A stretch of DNA of 64,000 nt from Cinnamomum chago (GCA_038049695.1 CP142455.1:66164501-66228500); one strand, 5' to 3'; positions 12,197 to 26,869 are shown, counted from the stretch's first letter. Numbers and translations: made by a program. Notes: generated by a model from the sequence alone, not told the origin.

Positions 12197-15100
12197 CTAT
12201 TGATGATTTATGTGCTTAAGACCCATCCCTTTGGTTGTTTCCTTTATCTTTTCTCTTGCAAGGCCTTTTGTCAAAGGATCTGCTAAGCTATCCTTTGATT
12301 TCACATAATCAATTGCAATCACTCCTCCATCGAGTAATTGTCTCACATAGCTATATTGGAATCTTACTTGTCTAAACTTTCCATTGTATGTGGTATTGTG
12401 TGCATTTATAATTGCTGCAGTGTTATCACAATGAATAATAATAGGAGGAATTGGTTTACTCCGCAAAGGAATATCAAATAATAAATTTCTAATCCGTTCT
12501 ACTTCCGTTGTGGCTGCTCCCAGAGCCAAGAATTCCAAATCCTCAGTGGATGGAGTAATTGTAGTTTGTTTCTTGGATCTCCAAGAGATTGCATTACCTC
12601 CCAAAGTGAAAATATAGCCAGTAGACTTAGAATCGTCTAAGTCTATGTTCCAATCAGCATCACTGTAACATTCAACTACAGCTGGAAAGCTAGAATAAGA
12701 CAATACATAGTCTATAGTATGCTTTAAATATTTAAGTACTCTGGATATAGCATTCCAATGTTCAACACCAGGATTACTATTGTATCTACTTAATTTGCTC
12801 ACAACATAAGCTATATCAGGGCGTGTACAGTTCATAGCATACATTAAACTACCAATCACACTAGCATAATCAAGTTGTGCTACACTATCACCATTATTCT
12901 TTACTAATTTAATACTTGGATCAAAAGGAGTGGACACTGGTTTACAGTTAAAGTGATCAAATTTTCTCAACACCTTTTCAATGCAATGTGATTGGGACAA
13001 TTTAATACCAATGTCATCTCTAATAATTTTGATTCCCAATATTACACTTGCTTCTCCCAAGTCTTTCATATCAAAATTATTGGAGAGAAGTAACTTTGTT
13101 TCTTTGACACAATCCAAGTTAGTTCCAAAGATCAATAAATCATCAACATATAGACATAAAATTATTGTTGAATCACCATTAATTTATAGTAAATACATCT
13201 TTTAACCTCATTTATTTTGAAGCCATTTGAAAGAATAACCCCATCAAACTTCATATGCCACTGTTTTGGTACTTGATTTAGTCCATACAAGGACTTTAAC
13301 AATTTACAAACCCCATGCTCTTGTCCTTTTATTACATAACCATCTGGTTGATCCATATAAATCTCCTCCTCTAAATCACCATTTAGAAAAGCAATTTTTA
13401 CATCCATTTGATGAATATATATAAATTATGCATAACAACTATAGAAATCAAAGTCTTAATGAAACTTATTCTTGATACAAGTGAAAAAGTATCAAAAAGG
13501 TCTACCCCCTCCTTTTGCCTAAAGCCTTTGCCTACTAGCCTGGCTTTGTATTTCTTTATTGTTCCATCAGGCTTTAGGTTTTTTCTTAAGAGCCCATTTG
13601 CATCCTAAAGGTTTGGTACCTAAATCAGCTAGTTCTCAAGTATGATTTGCTAAAATGGATTCTATTTCATCATCTAGTGCTTCCTTCCAAAAGTCAGCAT
13701 CACGGGAAGACATTTCCTCCTTATAAGTAGATGGGTCATTTTCTATTAAATAGGTCTCAAAGTCAGGACCGAAACTAGTGGATGTCCTAACTCTCTTACT
13801 TTTCCTAAGTTGGAGTTCCTCTTCTTTTGGAATTTTCATAACTATTTTAGATGATGAATGTTCAGATGTAATCCTAGTTTTAAACGGAAAAACATCCTCA
13901 AAGAAGTCCGCATGTCTAGACTCAACTAGAGTTTGGTCTCTCATTTTTAGGAATCTATAGGCAGCGCTATTTTGTGCATATCCTATGAACACACATTCCC
14001 ATGAGTGGGGTCCTAACTTAGGCCTTTTGGGATCAACTATCCTAACATGGGCTAGACAACCCCAAACTTTAAAATATTTGAGCTTAGGCTTTTGCCCCTC
14101 CCAAATTTCAAAGGGTGTACAATTTTTCTTAGAATGCAAAATTTTATTTAAGATATAACAAGCAGTCAACAAAGCTTCACCCCCATAGATTTTTTGGACA
14201 ACCGGATGAAATCAACTTACAATTAACCATTTCAATTAAAGTCCGATTTTTCCTTTCTGCTATCCCATTTTGTTGAGGTGTATAAGGAGCAGTACTTATT
14301 CTTTTAATTCCTTTGGATTCACAGAAGTCCAAAAAATCTTTTGAAGTGTATTCTCCTCCTTTGTCACTTCTAAATGTAATTACTTGTTTATTTAAATATA
14401 TTTTCAACTTCAGAAGAATAAATTCTAAATTTATATAAAGCTTCATCTTTAGTTCTAAGTAAGTATACATAGGTATATCTAGAGCAATCATCAATAAAAG
14501 TAATGAAGCAATATTTTCCACCTCTAGTCATAGTGTTACTTAAATCACATATATCAAAATGTACTAGCTGAAGTAAATCAGTTTCTCTTTCCACTTTTTG
14601 AAAAGGCTTTCGAGTAATTTTGGATTGAGAACATATTTCACATTTCTTTTATTCATCTTTATATTTCTCCATCAATCCATCATTACTCATATTTTTCATT
14701 TTTTTTTAAAATTAATATGACCTAATCTACCATGCTAGTCACAAACGGAAGCAACTATGTAAGTAGAAGAATATGCATCATTATTGATTACATTCAATTT
14801 AAATATACCATCACATGCATAACCCTTGCCAATAAAGATGCTTTTTTTTTTTGTGATAACAAATTGATCAGACTCTATTACTTGCTTGAAGCCTACCTTG
14901 TTGAGTAGAAAACCAGAAACTAGATTTTTTTTTCATCTCTAGAGCATGAAGCACATTCAGCAGAGTCACAACTTTTCTGGAAATGAACTGAAGTTCAACC
15001 TTCCTTTTACCAATTACTTGTGTAGTAATGGTAGTTCCCAGAGCGAGTTTACAGTCTTGCTTGACTCATAGGTCTTAAACAGACCTTTATCAAATGTAAC

Positions 15101-16108
15101 ATGTGTGGTTGCTCCTGTGTCAATCCACCATCCTTCACTCTTTCCTGTGCTAAGTGTATTTACTTCAAAGATTACAGCCATGAAATGTTCTTCTTCAATG
15201 ACATTAGCTTGAGGCTTATTGGATTGGGAATGTTGTGGAAGCTTCTTCCGGTGGCGACATTCTCTTGCAAACTGACCTGGTTTCCCACAAACAAAACGAC
15301 CACCCTTTGCCTGTGTTCTTGGGAATATTTGACCCTTGGTTCTGATATTTGGTTGAACCTTCTTTCTAAAAATGGTTAGGCTTCTTAGTTTTGAAAGATG
15401 GATTGTTTTTCTTGTTCTTGCCTAGATGTTGATAAAATTTTCCTTTCTTTTCACCATCACCTTTAGGTTCAACCACATTTATTTTTCCATTGTTTTCAAG
15501 TAAACTATTTTGATCACTCATCCGGGCTCCTTCTTCAATCCTCAAGCAGCGCTGAAGGTGCTCTAGAGAGTAATCCCTCTGTTTATGTCTCAAAATCTTT
15601 TGAATATCCTTCCAAGTTGATGGTAGTTTCTTAATTATTGTCGCTACTTGAAACTATTAATCAACTTGGATCCCTTCTTTGACAATTTCATTCGCCAAAG
15701 TCTGTAACTCATGTACTTGAGGAAGTATCATCTACCATTTTAAAATTTAAGTACTATCCCACTACATATTTTTTATCCCCAGATTCATCTATCTTATACT
15801 TCTTATCAAGAGCTTTCCAGAGTTCTCAGCAATTTGGGCATCAGAGTAACGATTGTAAATGTTGTCTGCAACCAAATTTAAGATATGGCCTTTGCACAAA
15901 TAGTCGTCTTCTTTTTAATTTTTTTTCGTGCATATGAGCCCCCTAATTTCATTTCACGATCAGGACATGGTTCTGTTAAAACATATGCTATTTTTAGAGA
16001 TGTTAACAGAAATAAGACTTTCTATTGCCATCGTCGGAAGTTGGATCCGTCAAAATAATCCAACCAAACCAAGTCCTAATGCATAAGCTTAACAAGAGAG
16101 GTAGCCAT
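12197..16108 (-). pseudogene. Copia Gag-Pol polyprotein, broken by stops and frameshifts
   Basis: Order on the minus strand: Gag start near 16108 (MATSLVKLMH then a stop; YFDGSNFRRW, YVLTEP follow), the later Gag part at 15593-15366, integrase from 14594 to 13636, reverse transcriptase at 13407-12950 and RNase H to 12197. Integrase keeps HFDICD, FRSDKGGEY and PQQNGIAERKNRT. RT keeps [10 protein letters not shown] and YVDDLLIF. RNase H shows YSDADW and the C-terminal [11 protein letters not shown]. The Gag-protease-INT-RT-RH order is diagnostic of copia. At least two Gag stops, a break near 14177 and a frameshift at 13162-13205 make it non-functional. No standard tRNA-Met primer site is evident after the 5' LTR. 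Confidence 0.9.
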
Positions 16109-16134
16109 GGAATCGTCCTAAAATTGTTGAAAAA

Positions 16135-17003
16135 ATAAGGCTACAAAACTAATTTATTAGAAAGAATTGAAACAACAATACTGATATGGAGAATGCTATA
16201 TGGGCAGAAATCGAAGGAGAACAGCGGCAGCAGCTCGTGGATGAGGCACGTCTAGCGATGCTTTCTTTAGAACGAGTTCCTCCCTTCTGGGATAAACCCA
16301 GCTGCGAACAGGATCTCTGCAGGAACTGCCCCCAGGATACAACAACCTTCACAGAAGATCAGGCTTAGTCACACACCAAGTCCAGATCAATTCTCCAAGA
16401 AACACAGAATGCTCACAAGAACAGAGAAGGGAAGAGAATAGAGTTGTGTAATTTTTCTAAGCCCAGACAGCCACATTATATCACAAAAAATCATCATTGG
16501 GCCATTAAATCAATGATTAAACCACAACGTTAAGCAGCAATAAAAAGCAATTAAAACTGCGTTTGAATTTCAATTTTGAAACGTTGGCCATTAATAAAGA
16601 CATGCAAGCTATTTCTATATCTGAATATGGGACCCTCCAGCCCCCTGCGCACGCGATATACACACAGGATGCGTGTCGCCAACAGGTGCTTGGTTAAACG
16701 TTTTTCAGACCTTGAACCCCAAGTTGAGCCGAAATCACGCGCGTGCATAGAGCCCATGGTAAAAGGCTTCAATGGTTTACAAAGGATATGGGAATGGAGA
16801 AACATATAAAGCCTCCTCGAGTGATGAACTTTAGCAACGTGGGATGCGTTGTTTTCCAAAAACCTGAACTTTAGCAACGTGGGATGCGTTGTTTTCCAAA
16901 GACCTACACTACCCACATAAAGCAAAAGAAGAAAAGGACAAAGCACTTTTCAAGTAGAGCCAAAAGACCTTATGAAATTTTGAAACATTTTAAAAACCCA
17001 ACA
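16135..17003 (-). repeat. 5' LTR of the copia element
   Basis: 869 bp. It shares most of its length with the left LTR but lacks some segments. It contains a local 42-bp duplication at about 16825-16905 (gaactttagcaacgtggga occurs twice). Confidence 0.88.
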
Positions 17004-19394
17004 GGTTGCAGGTGATGAAACTACCAAATGATAGATTGCTATCTGCTGTGCAAAAAGCAGTGCGTATGCTTTTGTCACTGAAATCAAATCCTAACAACAA
17101 AACATGACTAGAAAAGAGTGACTGTTGAAACTCTTAGAAGATATGTGAAGTTAGTACCGGCAAAGGAGAGGCTTAATAACTAGCATATGAAGCTCTGCAG
17201 CAAGATTGCGGTTCTTTAAATCATGGGCGTGCTCTCATTCACCGGCTTCCATCTAATTCTAACATTGCACCCACATCTCTTCATCCCTTTCCTTCATGGC
17301 CATAATTCTATCATCTGTTTTAGGTGTGGTTTCATGTTGCAAAAACTCTTGGGATTTCTGTCCGGACTTATCTAATAGTAGGTTGGACGAATGGTTCGAT
17401 TGATTATAAGTTGAAATGCTATGTGGTTTGTTCAACACCTTCCTTTGTTTAGCTCTGTGGTTTGAATAGTTGTAAGAATGCTTCCATGTAGTGTGAATGG
17501 TTGTTAGAACAGTATAAAATGATTTGAATATTTGTAAGAATTGCATGAATGAATTGAATGGTTTGAATGCATGTAAGAATGGATGGTTTGTTTAGTAGGT
17601 TCTCTGAAGGTGAATCCAATCACATGAGCAGCAACTCTTTACTAGGATAATAAGGTGGATGAATAGTTGATGATGTTTCAATGTATTTCAATATATAGTC
17701 GATAACATCACATTAATAAGTACTCTGTTCAGACTTGTTGATGCAATTGTCTAATAAGTGCTGAGATTTTTATTTATCTTAATTTCTTTTTGCAAGAATG
17801 GTTTTGAATTATGAGCTGAAGTTTTTCTTGGGATTGTCTAAAACAGATTGTGATATTCTTACAGTCATGGAACATTTTCTGACAGATCTGTTGGTTAAAC
17901 ATTTGTTCATCATCCTTAAGGCAGTAATTTAATGACATCCAGATAAGTCTTGCTATATATATAGGCTGTGGATTCTTAAAATGATCCATTGATAGCCTGT
18001 CTTTAGTATATTTGTTTTCTGCCCGCCAACTACGGTTTTGAGACCTGCAACGGCCCCAATGTTGTTTATTGAAACCAACCATATTGCAGTACATTTATAG
18101 GTGAACATATCCTTCTTATCATTCAAACATGACACAAACAACAGGACCGATATCAGCAATTACATACCACCTGTGGCATGATGGAAAGGAACTCGTACAT
18201 TTCCTCATTGAAGAATAGTACTGAAAAAACTTAACTAGATTGCATAGTTAGTCATCATTTTATTAGAACTTAAAGAGAGAATGTTTGATAAAGAAATGGC
18301 CACACTGAAAGACTGCAAATTACTTTTGGAGAAAGATAATCTCAACTGAGGATGAAGATCAAAACACTATCAAGATCAAAGCACCATTACCTCCATTCAG
18401 TTGTTTTAAGAAATTTTTTTGAGGGATTGATGAAATGGGTTTTGAACAGTTGCTCTAGAACCTTATTGTAATGGGTCTTATTTAAAGGTCCCCCATTCGT
18501 CCTAAGTAAATGCTGCAGCAGGTCCCTAAAACTTTCTGTGGGCTGGCCCGGACTTCACATAAACTATCCATTGGATTTACACTTGCAAGTCCATGAAACT
18601 ATCCAATGGACTCACATCGGCATCCTACAACAAAATACGTGCAAACTTCACACAAAAACCATTCCATCTAGAGTCAATCCATTCTCTTTACAACCACATT
18701 CATGCTCTCCCACACATCCAATAAGCATCACCTAAATAAACCATTCAGAAATTGTTTACTCCAGCTGAACCATCAAGAGTGCAAGTTATCTTTCTTATAT
18801 GCATTGAAGCTTAATTTGGACACTTTTTTTTTAAGTTGTCAAAATCTGAAATTTCTAACTTCATCATCTTAAACATTTTTCCAAACATAAACAATTCTAA
18901 AAAATTCCGAAATCCATAGTCACCAAACCAAAGATGAATGATAGATGTCACTATTACTAACATTAAATAGCAAAGAGGACCAAACATGAAGCCATTCTTT
19001 CATGTCCATCAAATTCTATCCTGCGCATGAAATCTGCATGTAGCAGGATCCATTTGGCCCCAAAGCAGGTCCCAAAATATGCAATTAGCAGGCTGCTCTA
19101 ACAGAATAGTCCCTTGTTGAGGCTCATTTTCAAAGATAAATCCTAACTAGTGCTTATTGAAGAATTTTATTAAGTCAATTGAGTAATTCATTGAGAACAC
19201 ACTCCTCTATTTTGAAGTGTGCCACAAGGAGAGATGAGAGAGGAGAAGAAAATAGATGTCACTATTTCCACGACCACCAAACATATAATAAAGCAACCTA
19301 AAGAAAATATGCTTAGTTTTTTCCACATGAAGCAAAAAATTTTGCATGGAGGAGAAGATCTAAGTAACAAAGTTGTGATTTTGCGCACCATTTT
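17004..19394. repeat. Segmental duplication copy A (3' flank of the F-box stub)
   Basis: Colinear with 28930-31209. Shared words include gatagattgctatctgctgt, cacccacatctcttcatccc and gtgccacaaggaga. Indels include an extra segment in copy A near 18235-18520. Copy A continues left of the copia element (10651-10687) and right of the solo LTR (20064-20290). No coding sequence is recognised. Confidence 0.85.
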
Positions 19395-20063
19395 TGTAAG
19401 TGCAAAAAATATACTCACAAGATTAGGATGCCTTCAAGAACTTATTCAAGGAAGTTGAGGAGAAGCTGAGTGTCTGAGGGACCTGAAAAGGAGGAAAAGA
19501 ACAGTCAGAGGACCCTGACCGGGGGCAGCACAGGGCTCTCCGATGCTTAAGTTAGTCCAGGTAACTGATCGGAGAAGAGAGATGTGTATGGTTGCATGTC
19601 AGAGAATGCCTACCTCCTCTTTGGGTTGTCCCATACCTTATATGAGAGGATCGTTTTGGCGTCTGTGCCAGTGGGCCTAATGATGTGATTGGGGTCTCAT
19701 CAGCCCACAGAATCATTAATGAGGGTCCATCACAGCCCTCATTGCATTTAATGAGGGTCCAATCAGCCCATACTGCATTTAATGCCAGTCACATTGGGCC
19801 TGATCTTCCCCTGATCTGCTGGCGGCTGAGGTCCCATCGAACCCCTTTCTTGGGCCTTGCCCGGATGGGGCCTTGGCCACGGGATGAAGTCGTCTAGCTT
19901 CTGTATAGCCGAGATTGAACGAGGTGGCGCGGCCGAACTGGTTACCCTAATCCGACATCAGCAGGACGTGCCGAAGCCGAGAATCTATGTCCGAGGCCGA
20001 GACCAAGGACGACGCGCTGCCGAAGTCAAAATGGGATTTGGTTCCCGGGATGGTCCCCACACA
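19395..20063 (-). mobile_element. Solo LTR of the Tat-type gypsy family
   Basis: 669 bp beginning TGTAAGTGC and ending CCCCACACA on the plus strand, the same ends as the LTRs at 49936 and 60499. It is flanked by a perfect 5-bp target duplication, atttt (19390-19394 and 20064-20068). The paralogous F-box locus near 31209 has the unbroken sequence ccatttttgccatcaaaac. No internal sequence remains, as after LTR-LTR recombination. Confidence 0.92.
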
Positions 20064-20290
20064 ATTTTATCCATCAAAACTTTGGTATGCACACCATTCT
20101 GAAAATCGGTGGATGCGGTAGACAAAAATCGCATATCAGCAGTAGTCCAAGGAGAACAAGACATAATTCTGTCAAACTTTCTACTCTGAGCATGATACCA
20201 ACAGAAACCATCTAGTATCCTAACAAAAAGAGCATCCAAACTTGGGTGAAAAGCTAGGATATCTAAATGCACGTGGTAGACACTCGTCAC
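20064..20290 (-). pseudogene. F-box gene C-terminal stub
   Basis: Minus-strand translation gives LDILAFHPSLDALFVRILDG, then WYHAQSRKFD and CSPWTTADMRF, nearly the same as the C-terminus of the intact F-box gene at 31219-32661. The reading frame shifts after ADMRF, the 5' side stops abruptly near 20290, and the solo LTR cuts its downstream flank. It is the remnant of the duplicated F-box gene. Confidence 0.85.
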
Positions 20291-20482
20291 CCAACTTCAG
20301 ATAAACTTTTAATCCGATCACCAAAGGAAAAATTCAATTATAAAACTTGTAGGTATTGGCTTGAATAATTATCGTCCTTAGTGCACTAATGGGCGCTAAA
20401 ATAATCAACATAATCCCGACTCCCGAGTATAATACAAACCTATAGTGCATAAACAAACACAATATCAGCTTAACCGTCATAT

Positions 20483-22354
20483 TGTTGGAAAATAGGTGGG
20501 CCTTCCAGACAGGTTTCAAAAACTTTTGATCCACTTGATGCAGGGATCATCTATCTAGAAGGGAACAAACCCAATCCAGGATGTAATCTCTCAAACTCGC
20601 AAACCATGTACAGCAATATATCCTATCTAGAAGATAGAAAACAACACCTAAACATGCAACCACGAAATCCACAACATACAAGGATGTAGATTATACCTTT
20701 GGAGCTTTGTAGTGCTCTAGTGGAGAATTTGAGTTCTTTCCTTTGATGATGAACACCTTCACTATCCAATTCAGAATCTCCAACACCTTTTGATCTTCCA
20801 CGCTATGACCCGTATTAAATTCTCTTTTCTCAAGAAGATGATGGGATCTCCAAGAGAAAACCTAACTAGTAACTCTAAGGAACTAGAGGAGAAAGAGAGG
20901 AGAACTTAGAGAGGAAGAGAACTTGTGCAACACTTGCACAAAGGGGCTGGAATGACTCTCACTCTAATAATGACGTCCAAGAGGGGTTTGTTCCTCTTTA
21001 TATAGCCCTCCATTCCACCTCTTTTCCTATTTTAAATAGAAGTTTAACTCCCATTACAAAATAGTAACATTCTCCCTTGCTAGTTGCCATAGAAGTCTTA
21101 CTTTCATAACAATTAGTAGATTTCTCCTTTCTAATTAAAATAGAAGTCTTACTTCCATTAATAATTAGTAACTTACTTAATCACAATTAGAAGTCTTATT
21201 TCAAATATGATTAGTAACTTCCCCTTTTACTAATTAAAATAGAAGTCTCACTTCCATTAATAATTAGTAACTTACTATTACCACTATTAGAAGTCTCACT
21301 TCAAATAGAAATAGTAACCTTCCTATTAGAGTTCAAGTAGAATTAGTATCTTTCTAATAACTTGGGCTAGCGTGGGGACCACTAGGGATTCCTTAGAAAG
21401 CTGGCTCTAACTGGGACACGCGCCCCCACATCTCATGTGCAATCCGGGCCCACAGTTAATTGCAAATAACTCCACTATATAAATGCAATTGCACTCCAGT
21501 CTTAGGAATAAATTACAATGAAGACCCTAAACTTCCCAATTACCACAAGTAGGCCCCTCTATCATTATTCATGGATCAATTGGAATAAATCTGTCCCATC
21601 CAATCTTAGATCCACATCTTATTATCCTTGAGCCCCAATTAATTATAGTAATTATTTGGTACCGCTCCAATTAACTCTTAATTGGAATCAGTGCGCACTT
21701 ACCAATGATAAATCCATTAATTGGCACAAGGGGATAATGTAGATAGATTCCATCTTGATCATTGCATGTTCCCACAGTCCTACTACCACGTACCCAAGAC
21801 ACCGAGATGTCGACCTACAGTTGGCCTCACTCATTGGTGACTCAAAGCAAATGAATAGACAGAAACTTGAGTTCATCAATGTCTCAGGATTGAGAGCCTG
21901 TTGCTAGAGAATTATGAGAGCAATTCTTAAATCGAGACAGTATTTCATAAGGTGCTTCTCATGACCCTTCAATACATCTAATGTACCAGCACTATGATCA
22001 AGAATCTTACATTCTGATGATCGAGATAAATCATACTATCTCATAGTAATCAAAATGCTGCAACCTTGTCAGATGAGATGCCCAGTCACATCACTGGTTG
22101 TGAATATATTTTAAGTATAAGATTTGTTACACATATCTTCCGTATGTGGATTTCATCCATATACATATATCACATCTAATATACTAATGGGACCCGGTTC
22201 ATCTCATGAACCATTATGTCATATGTATTGGTCATGTGCATTAAGTAATAAATCACCATTCATCTCATGAAAGGAAAGCATGATTATATTGATAAATAAA
22301 GAAATTAATCAATTTATTACATCAACTGATGGATTGAGACCATACAATCTAACA
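20483..22354 (-). mobile_element. Probable solo LTR in the last LHT intron
   Basis: A 1.87-kb block with TGTTGG at 20483 and CTAACA ending at 22354, so TGTTAG...CCAACA on the minus strand. It lies between two recognisable LHT exons. Inside, at about 21050-21350, a run of degenerate repeats (tagaagtcttacttc, aattagtaac) occurs. No matching target duplication was found, so the borders rest on the inverted termini only. Confidence 0.4.
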
Positions 22355-25300
22355 ATTACCATGTTAAAAAGAGAGAAAGAACAATAGAGTTTACTATAGT
22401 TTGAGATATACATACCCAATTTGTAATCCAAGATAAGCTGAATTTCCTAGGCTTGTGAATGGCCAATCACATGATGCAAGGGAGCTGTGACAAGGGATTG
22501 GAGGGCATACTTGGACTGTTCCGAGGATTAGATGGGTCTAACACAGAAATGATAGTGAGGCTACAGACAAAAGCCATTCACTAAATCCTATCTTTAAGAA
22601 TCTAATATAAAACAAATAGTAAACGTATGAACTGGCTCCTGACTAATAAGAGACGTTTAAAGACCAATGACGGCATTTAGAAACTTCAAAATCTCCCAGC
22701 TGAATCAAGAATTTCTTTGTTTACACCCTCCTTAGGTTTCTTGGCATATACAAAGTGGGTCCAAGTCTATGGATTTATCAATGGGGCCATTCAAATATAA
22801 TCGGAGATGGCATACTAACATTGTACCTATACTTAGTACAACTGGAGCTAGAAAACAGGTAAATTGAGTCAAATTAAAAAAAATAAAAATAGAGTACTTT
22901 CATTAATGTTAGTAATTTGGAAATATGAATAAGAGAACTGAATGAAGCTACTTCAATGTAAGAGAAGTAAGGTACAACATAGTTGAGCTGTGAATGAGTA
23001 CTACATTCACAAAGAATGATGCTCAAAATAGTCGAAAATGACAGCCCAAAACCATTGTTTTTAGCAAAGAACGATGCTGTTTCCGACCAGAAAAAATGAC
23101 GGTCGCAAACAGTCGGTTATATCTGACAGCCAAAAGATAGTTTTGGGCCTTCGGTTTTTAATTTTAAAATAAATTTTTTTTTTTTTTTTTGTTATTAGGT
23201 GAAAGAATAGTCATTACAAAATAAACCACAAGATTCTCTCCACTTTCCTTCCAACATTCTCATTTACACTAACATTGTCTGCTTTACTATTATTTGCTTG
23301 TCCAAGATCAATTTTCTGCCATATAAATTTGAACTCTTTATCTTCCTCATCTTCATCACCATCATGTTCACAATCATCATCATGGTCAAGTTGAAGGTTG
23401 ATAGGTTGTGCTCGTTTCCGAAGGCTTTGAGGCCGTTGATCAGGCCCTCCTTCTGGTCTTTGGTGTTTTTATCATCTCTGATGCATTGGGTTGTTGTGCT
23501 TTCTGATTTTGATTGAATTTTGGAGACCACAGTTCTGCATATTCACCACCATTTAGCTGTTTTTTAATCAAGGTTGAAGAATCTACCTTTCCAGATACTC
23601 TAACCTTCTACTGATCTGAATCTACATCCACTTTATAGACCTGATTACAAAGCAGAAAAGATAGATAGAAAAAAGAAACATAATATATGAGATGGTAATC
23701 ATGATGATAATGATATGTGATAATTGTAATAATCCTGCAACAAATAGACAATGGCATAATCCTTTGTAACTGAAATAGAACTCTTATCATGCTTTTAACA
23801 GCTTTGCTTTGTTGTACATCTACATAATAAAAACATCTCCAACTTTTCTACATATCAAAGCAAAGATTTTGTATTCATGATTTTGGCAGACTACATACCA
23901 GAGGAAAAGACAAATAGATTTGAGAAAACACATGAAAAAAGCAAAAGGGGGAGTCTTCAAAAGAAGTACCTTCAATCGTTTAGAGGAGTTTTTTCACTTT
24001 CAGCTTGCACCCATCACAGTGTATATTTACTTGAGAACACAAGTCTGAAATAAAAAACAAAAGATAAAGGGAACCTTTCTTCAATAGTAAAGACCCGTGA
24101 AGGAAGAAGACATCAATTCAACAATTCATGACTACGACAAAAGGCACCAAGAACACGATGATGCTGTAAGGTAGAACAAACATATCTGCAAATTAGAACA
24201 TAGAGCTGCAAAAATAGATACTTGAGCATTCAAATCACAAGAAGTTCAACTGCATATCTGATTAAGCATAACAAAAGGGCATAATACTAAGCTCAGATCT
24301 ACATCAATGTATGCCTATCCACTGAACTTAGTGTTAACTATGAACCAAAAACTATGTTTAGGCTAAACCCGGAGAAATAAAACATATAGTATTGGGCTAA
24401 GTGTAGCATGCAGTGAGTGAGAAATGGGTCTGCTTATGGGCACTAATACTTTTATATGTCTTTATTCAGAATTAAACAACTTCATTTAAATTATTTAAAT
24501 GTATTAGGAAGGATAGATTTATCCATTGTGTCTGAAAGTACATAAACATGTTAATTGTTAGGGCTTCATCACTAAATTTAAAACAGTAGCATACTAGAGT
24601 TCACCCATAAGTTGATAAATGGAGGTCCCTTCCATAGCAATGCTTACGCTGAAGAGGTTCCAAATTGTTCTGCAAAACCCAAAAAGACATGTTATCATGG
24701 CAACACAATTAATGCCAAGCACTCTAATGAACTTGGTTACCTGTGCTACAGAGTGTCCAAATGACTCCACTGCACGCTAGAACTGGAGATCACAGCATAA
24801 GAATGAATTGAAGTCCTCACTAAATGATATGTAATCATTAACTTTGGACTTATATGTTGTATTGGGTTATTAGCAATCTTTAATTCAAAGATATTATAGA
24901 AAGGCAAATTTATTAGAGGTGAACTAGAATATCTATTGAACAAATGGTGAAGATGCAATAGAGTATAGACCCGTTGATTCTCAAAATTCTCTATTTTCTT
25001 CTTGGAATAAAAATGAGATGCCTTATCAATTCCAGTTCCAATCAAGTGCACCACCCCTATAGAAACCTGAATTCATGAATAAATTGTAAGAAAGCAAAAG
25101 GATAGAAAAAAAATCCAATAACAAGAAGTTCTTATGATGGCCAATGACAAGAATCATGTCGAATACCACCTATTCATGAATCCATGTACTTCAAATCGCA
25201 CAACTGAACTTTCACTGAAATGCTATGCCTTTATTTGAAGCAAGAGTAAAATTTATCTTGCATAAATGCCAAATAGTTTAATATCTTCATGACCACTTCT

Positions 25301-26159
25301 TAAGAACAAATTGAATCAATAAAACCAAACATTTCAAGAATATCAGAAAAAGAAGCACTTGTGATAAGCAGTAACAGAGCATAACAGGGTACACTAATTG
25401 ACATTAGTAAATTTCATGGCTTGTTTTTCTGTAAGGCATGGAAAAAATAGTTTTACATGAGAAGTTATCAAAATTTCAACAACTATACACAAGCTTTTCT
25501 GGCAATGAGAAATCAATATCCAAGTGCCACAAAATCTGATGATTTAGATGTATACTATTGATTGGAACAGAAAACATATAGAGATAGAGAAAAAAAATAT
25601 AACTTCCATTACTCATGTGACTAAGCCCTCAGGTTGCACAACAAAAATAATCAACATACTTTTCTATGCGGTTGCTTGGATTCTTTAAAAGGGGCAAAAT
25701 GTGGATTTTCTCCAACTACTCAGCACCTCATATAATTTAAGGGATTTATTTAAATGGGATTAGTGGGTGGGCAAGAATTGGGGGTGACAGCCATGGAATG
25801 TTACTTTCCTAATATCATGTCTGCTAGTGTCTAGCTAATATCATTTTAGGAAAAATCTGGCTAAGGTTTTTTACCTAATATCATGCCTACTAGTGTCTGA
25901 AATTCTGAATCAGCAACTTTTTACAAAGATTAGAGATGTATTGTTTATATGTATTTAACACAAAGAGTCCCCTCAATATCTGCCTGCACCAATGCTTCAC
26001 TGCCCTCATATTCACCCTCTTGTGCTCTTGCATATACCTACCATAAAAGGAATCAAACTATCAAAGGATAAAGACAAGTCAAAAATCAAAGGAGAATGAC
26101 AAGCCCAAAAAACCAATACTTCTCAGATATCATAACCCACCACAATCTAAACCAATACT

Positions 26160-26869
26160 TGATGCAGGACAAGCCCATGATCCCCCCATGGGTCGACCCT
26201 TCAACGGGCCCAACCCAAATACCTTGTCCAAGCCTTTGGGCCCAGCCCATTTATTTTATGTTATTTAGGCCTTTAATTATGTTTTAGGTTGCTTATTAGG
26301 ATGTTTTAATCTGGGCCATCAGTGTGTTTGGATGGTCCAAATTAGTCTTAGGGTTATTTATTTTCCTATATAATGATGTAAAGCCTCTTTGGCTAGGTAA
26401 TTAATGATTGATGATTAATGAAAATGAGTTTTCTTCGAGTTCTCCTCCAAGAAATCCCTAACGCCTCCTGGATTGGAGTTTGGTGAGCCCAATTTCTGAG
26501 TCTCTTGAGCCCTACCTTGCTCATCTGACTTAACACCTTCGGATTGGAGTTTGGTGAGAGCCCAATCAAAGGTATCATCTTCTCTTTCTCTATTTCTTTT
26601 CCTACAAGCTATCTCCTTACACTAACCCTAAATCTCCATTTAAGATCCTAATCATCAGATCCGCGACCCTTGTCGCTGGATCTCAACCCCAGGGTTTTTC
26701 CATTAGTCCATCTCACCCAGCCCCTGCCAAGATAATCACAAGAAATACAAGAAATACGAGTTTTGCACAATTGGACCTTCCCTAAGCATTTTGGGAGTTC
26801 TATCTCATCCCTATCTATCTTTTCTACCTTCATTGCCCTCTCGCATCTTTACCTCCGATGTCCGCACCA
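26160..26869 (+). mobile_element. Probable LTR, same start as the solo LTR at 44163
   Basis: It starts TGATGCAGGACAAGCCC, like the solo LTR at 44163 (TGATGCAAGCTTGAG), and has a similar TATATAA box (about 26370) and a downstream A-rich leader. The flanks share accaatact (26151-26159 and 26866-26874), inside what looks like an older 39-bp tandem repeat. The right border is uncertain: TATCA at 26577 is an alternative end that would give about 418 bp, close to the 413 bp of the other copy. Confidence 0.4.

Larger units (their letters stand above)
10688..17003 (-). mobile_element. Ty1/copia LTR retrotransposon, complete but decayed
   Basis: Two related LTRs (10688-11685 and 16135-17003), both TGTTGGG...CAACA when read on the minus strand, enclose a broken Gag-Pol. 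Flanks agttg (10683-10687) and ggttg (17004-17008) are a 5-bp target duplication with one change. The paralogous locus at about 28897-28929 has the uninterrupted sequence gacagttgcag, that is, the empty site, which confirms both borders. LTR indels (998 against 869 bp) and stops in the ORF show an old insertion. Confidence 0.92.

Noticed and set aside
23264-23530. 88-codon minus-strand frame rich in Met, Lys and Ser
   Set aside because: Low complexity, no recognisable domain, inside the LHT intron.
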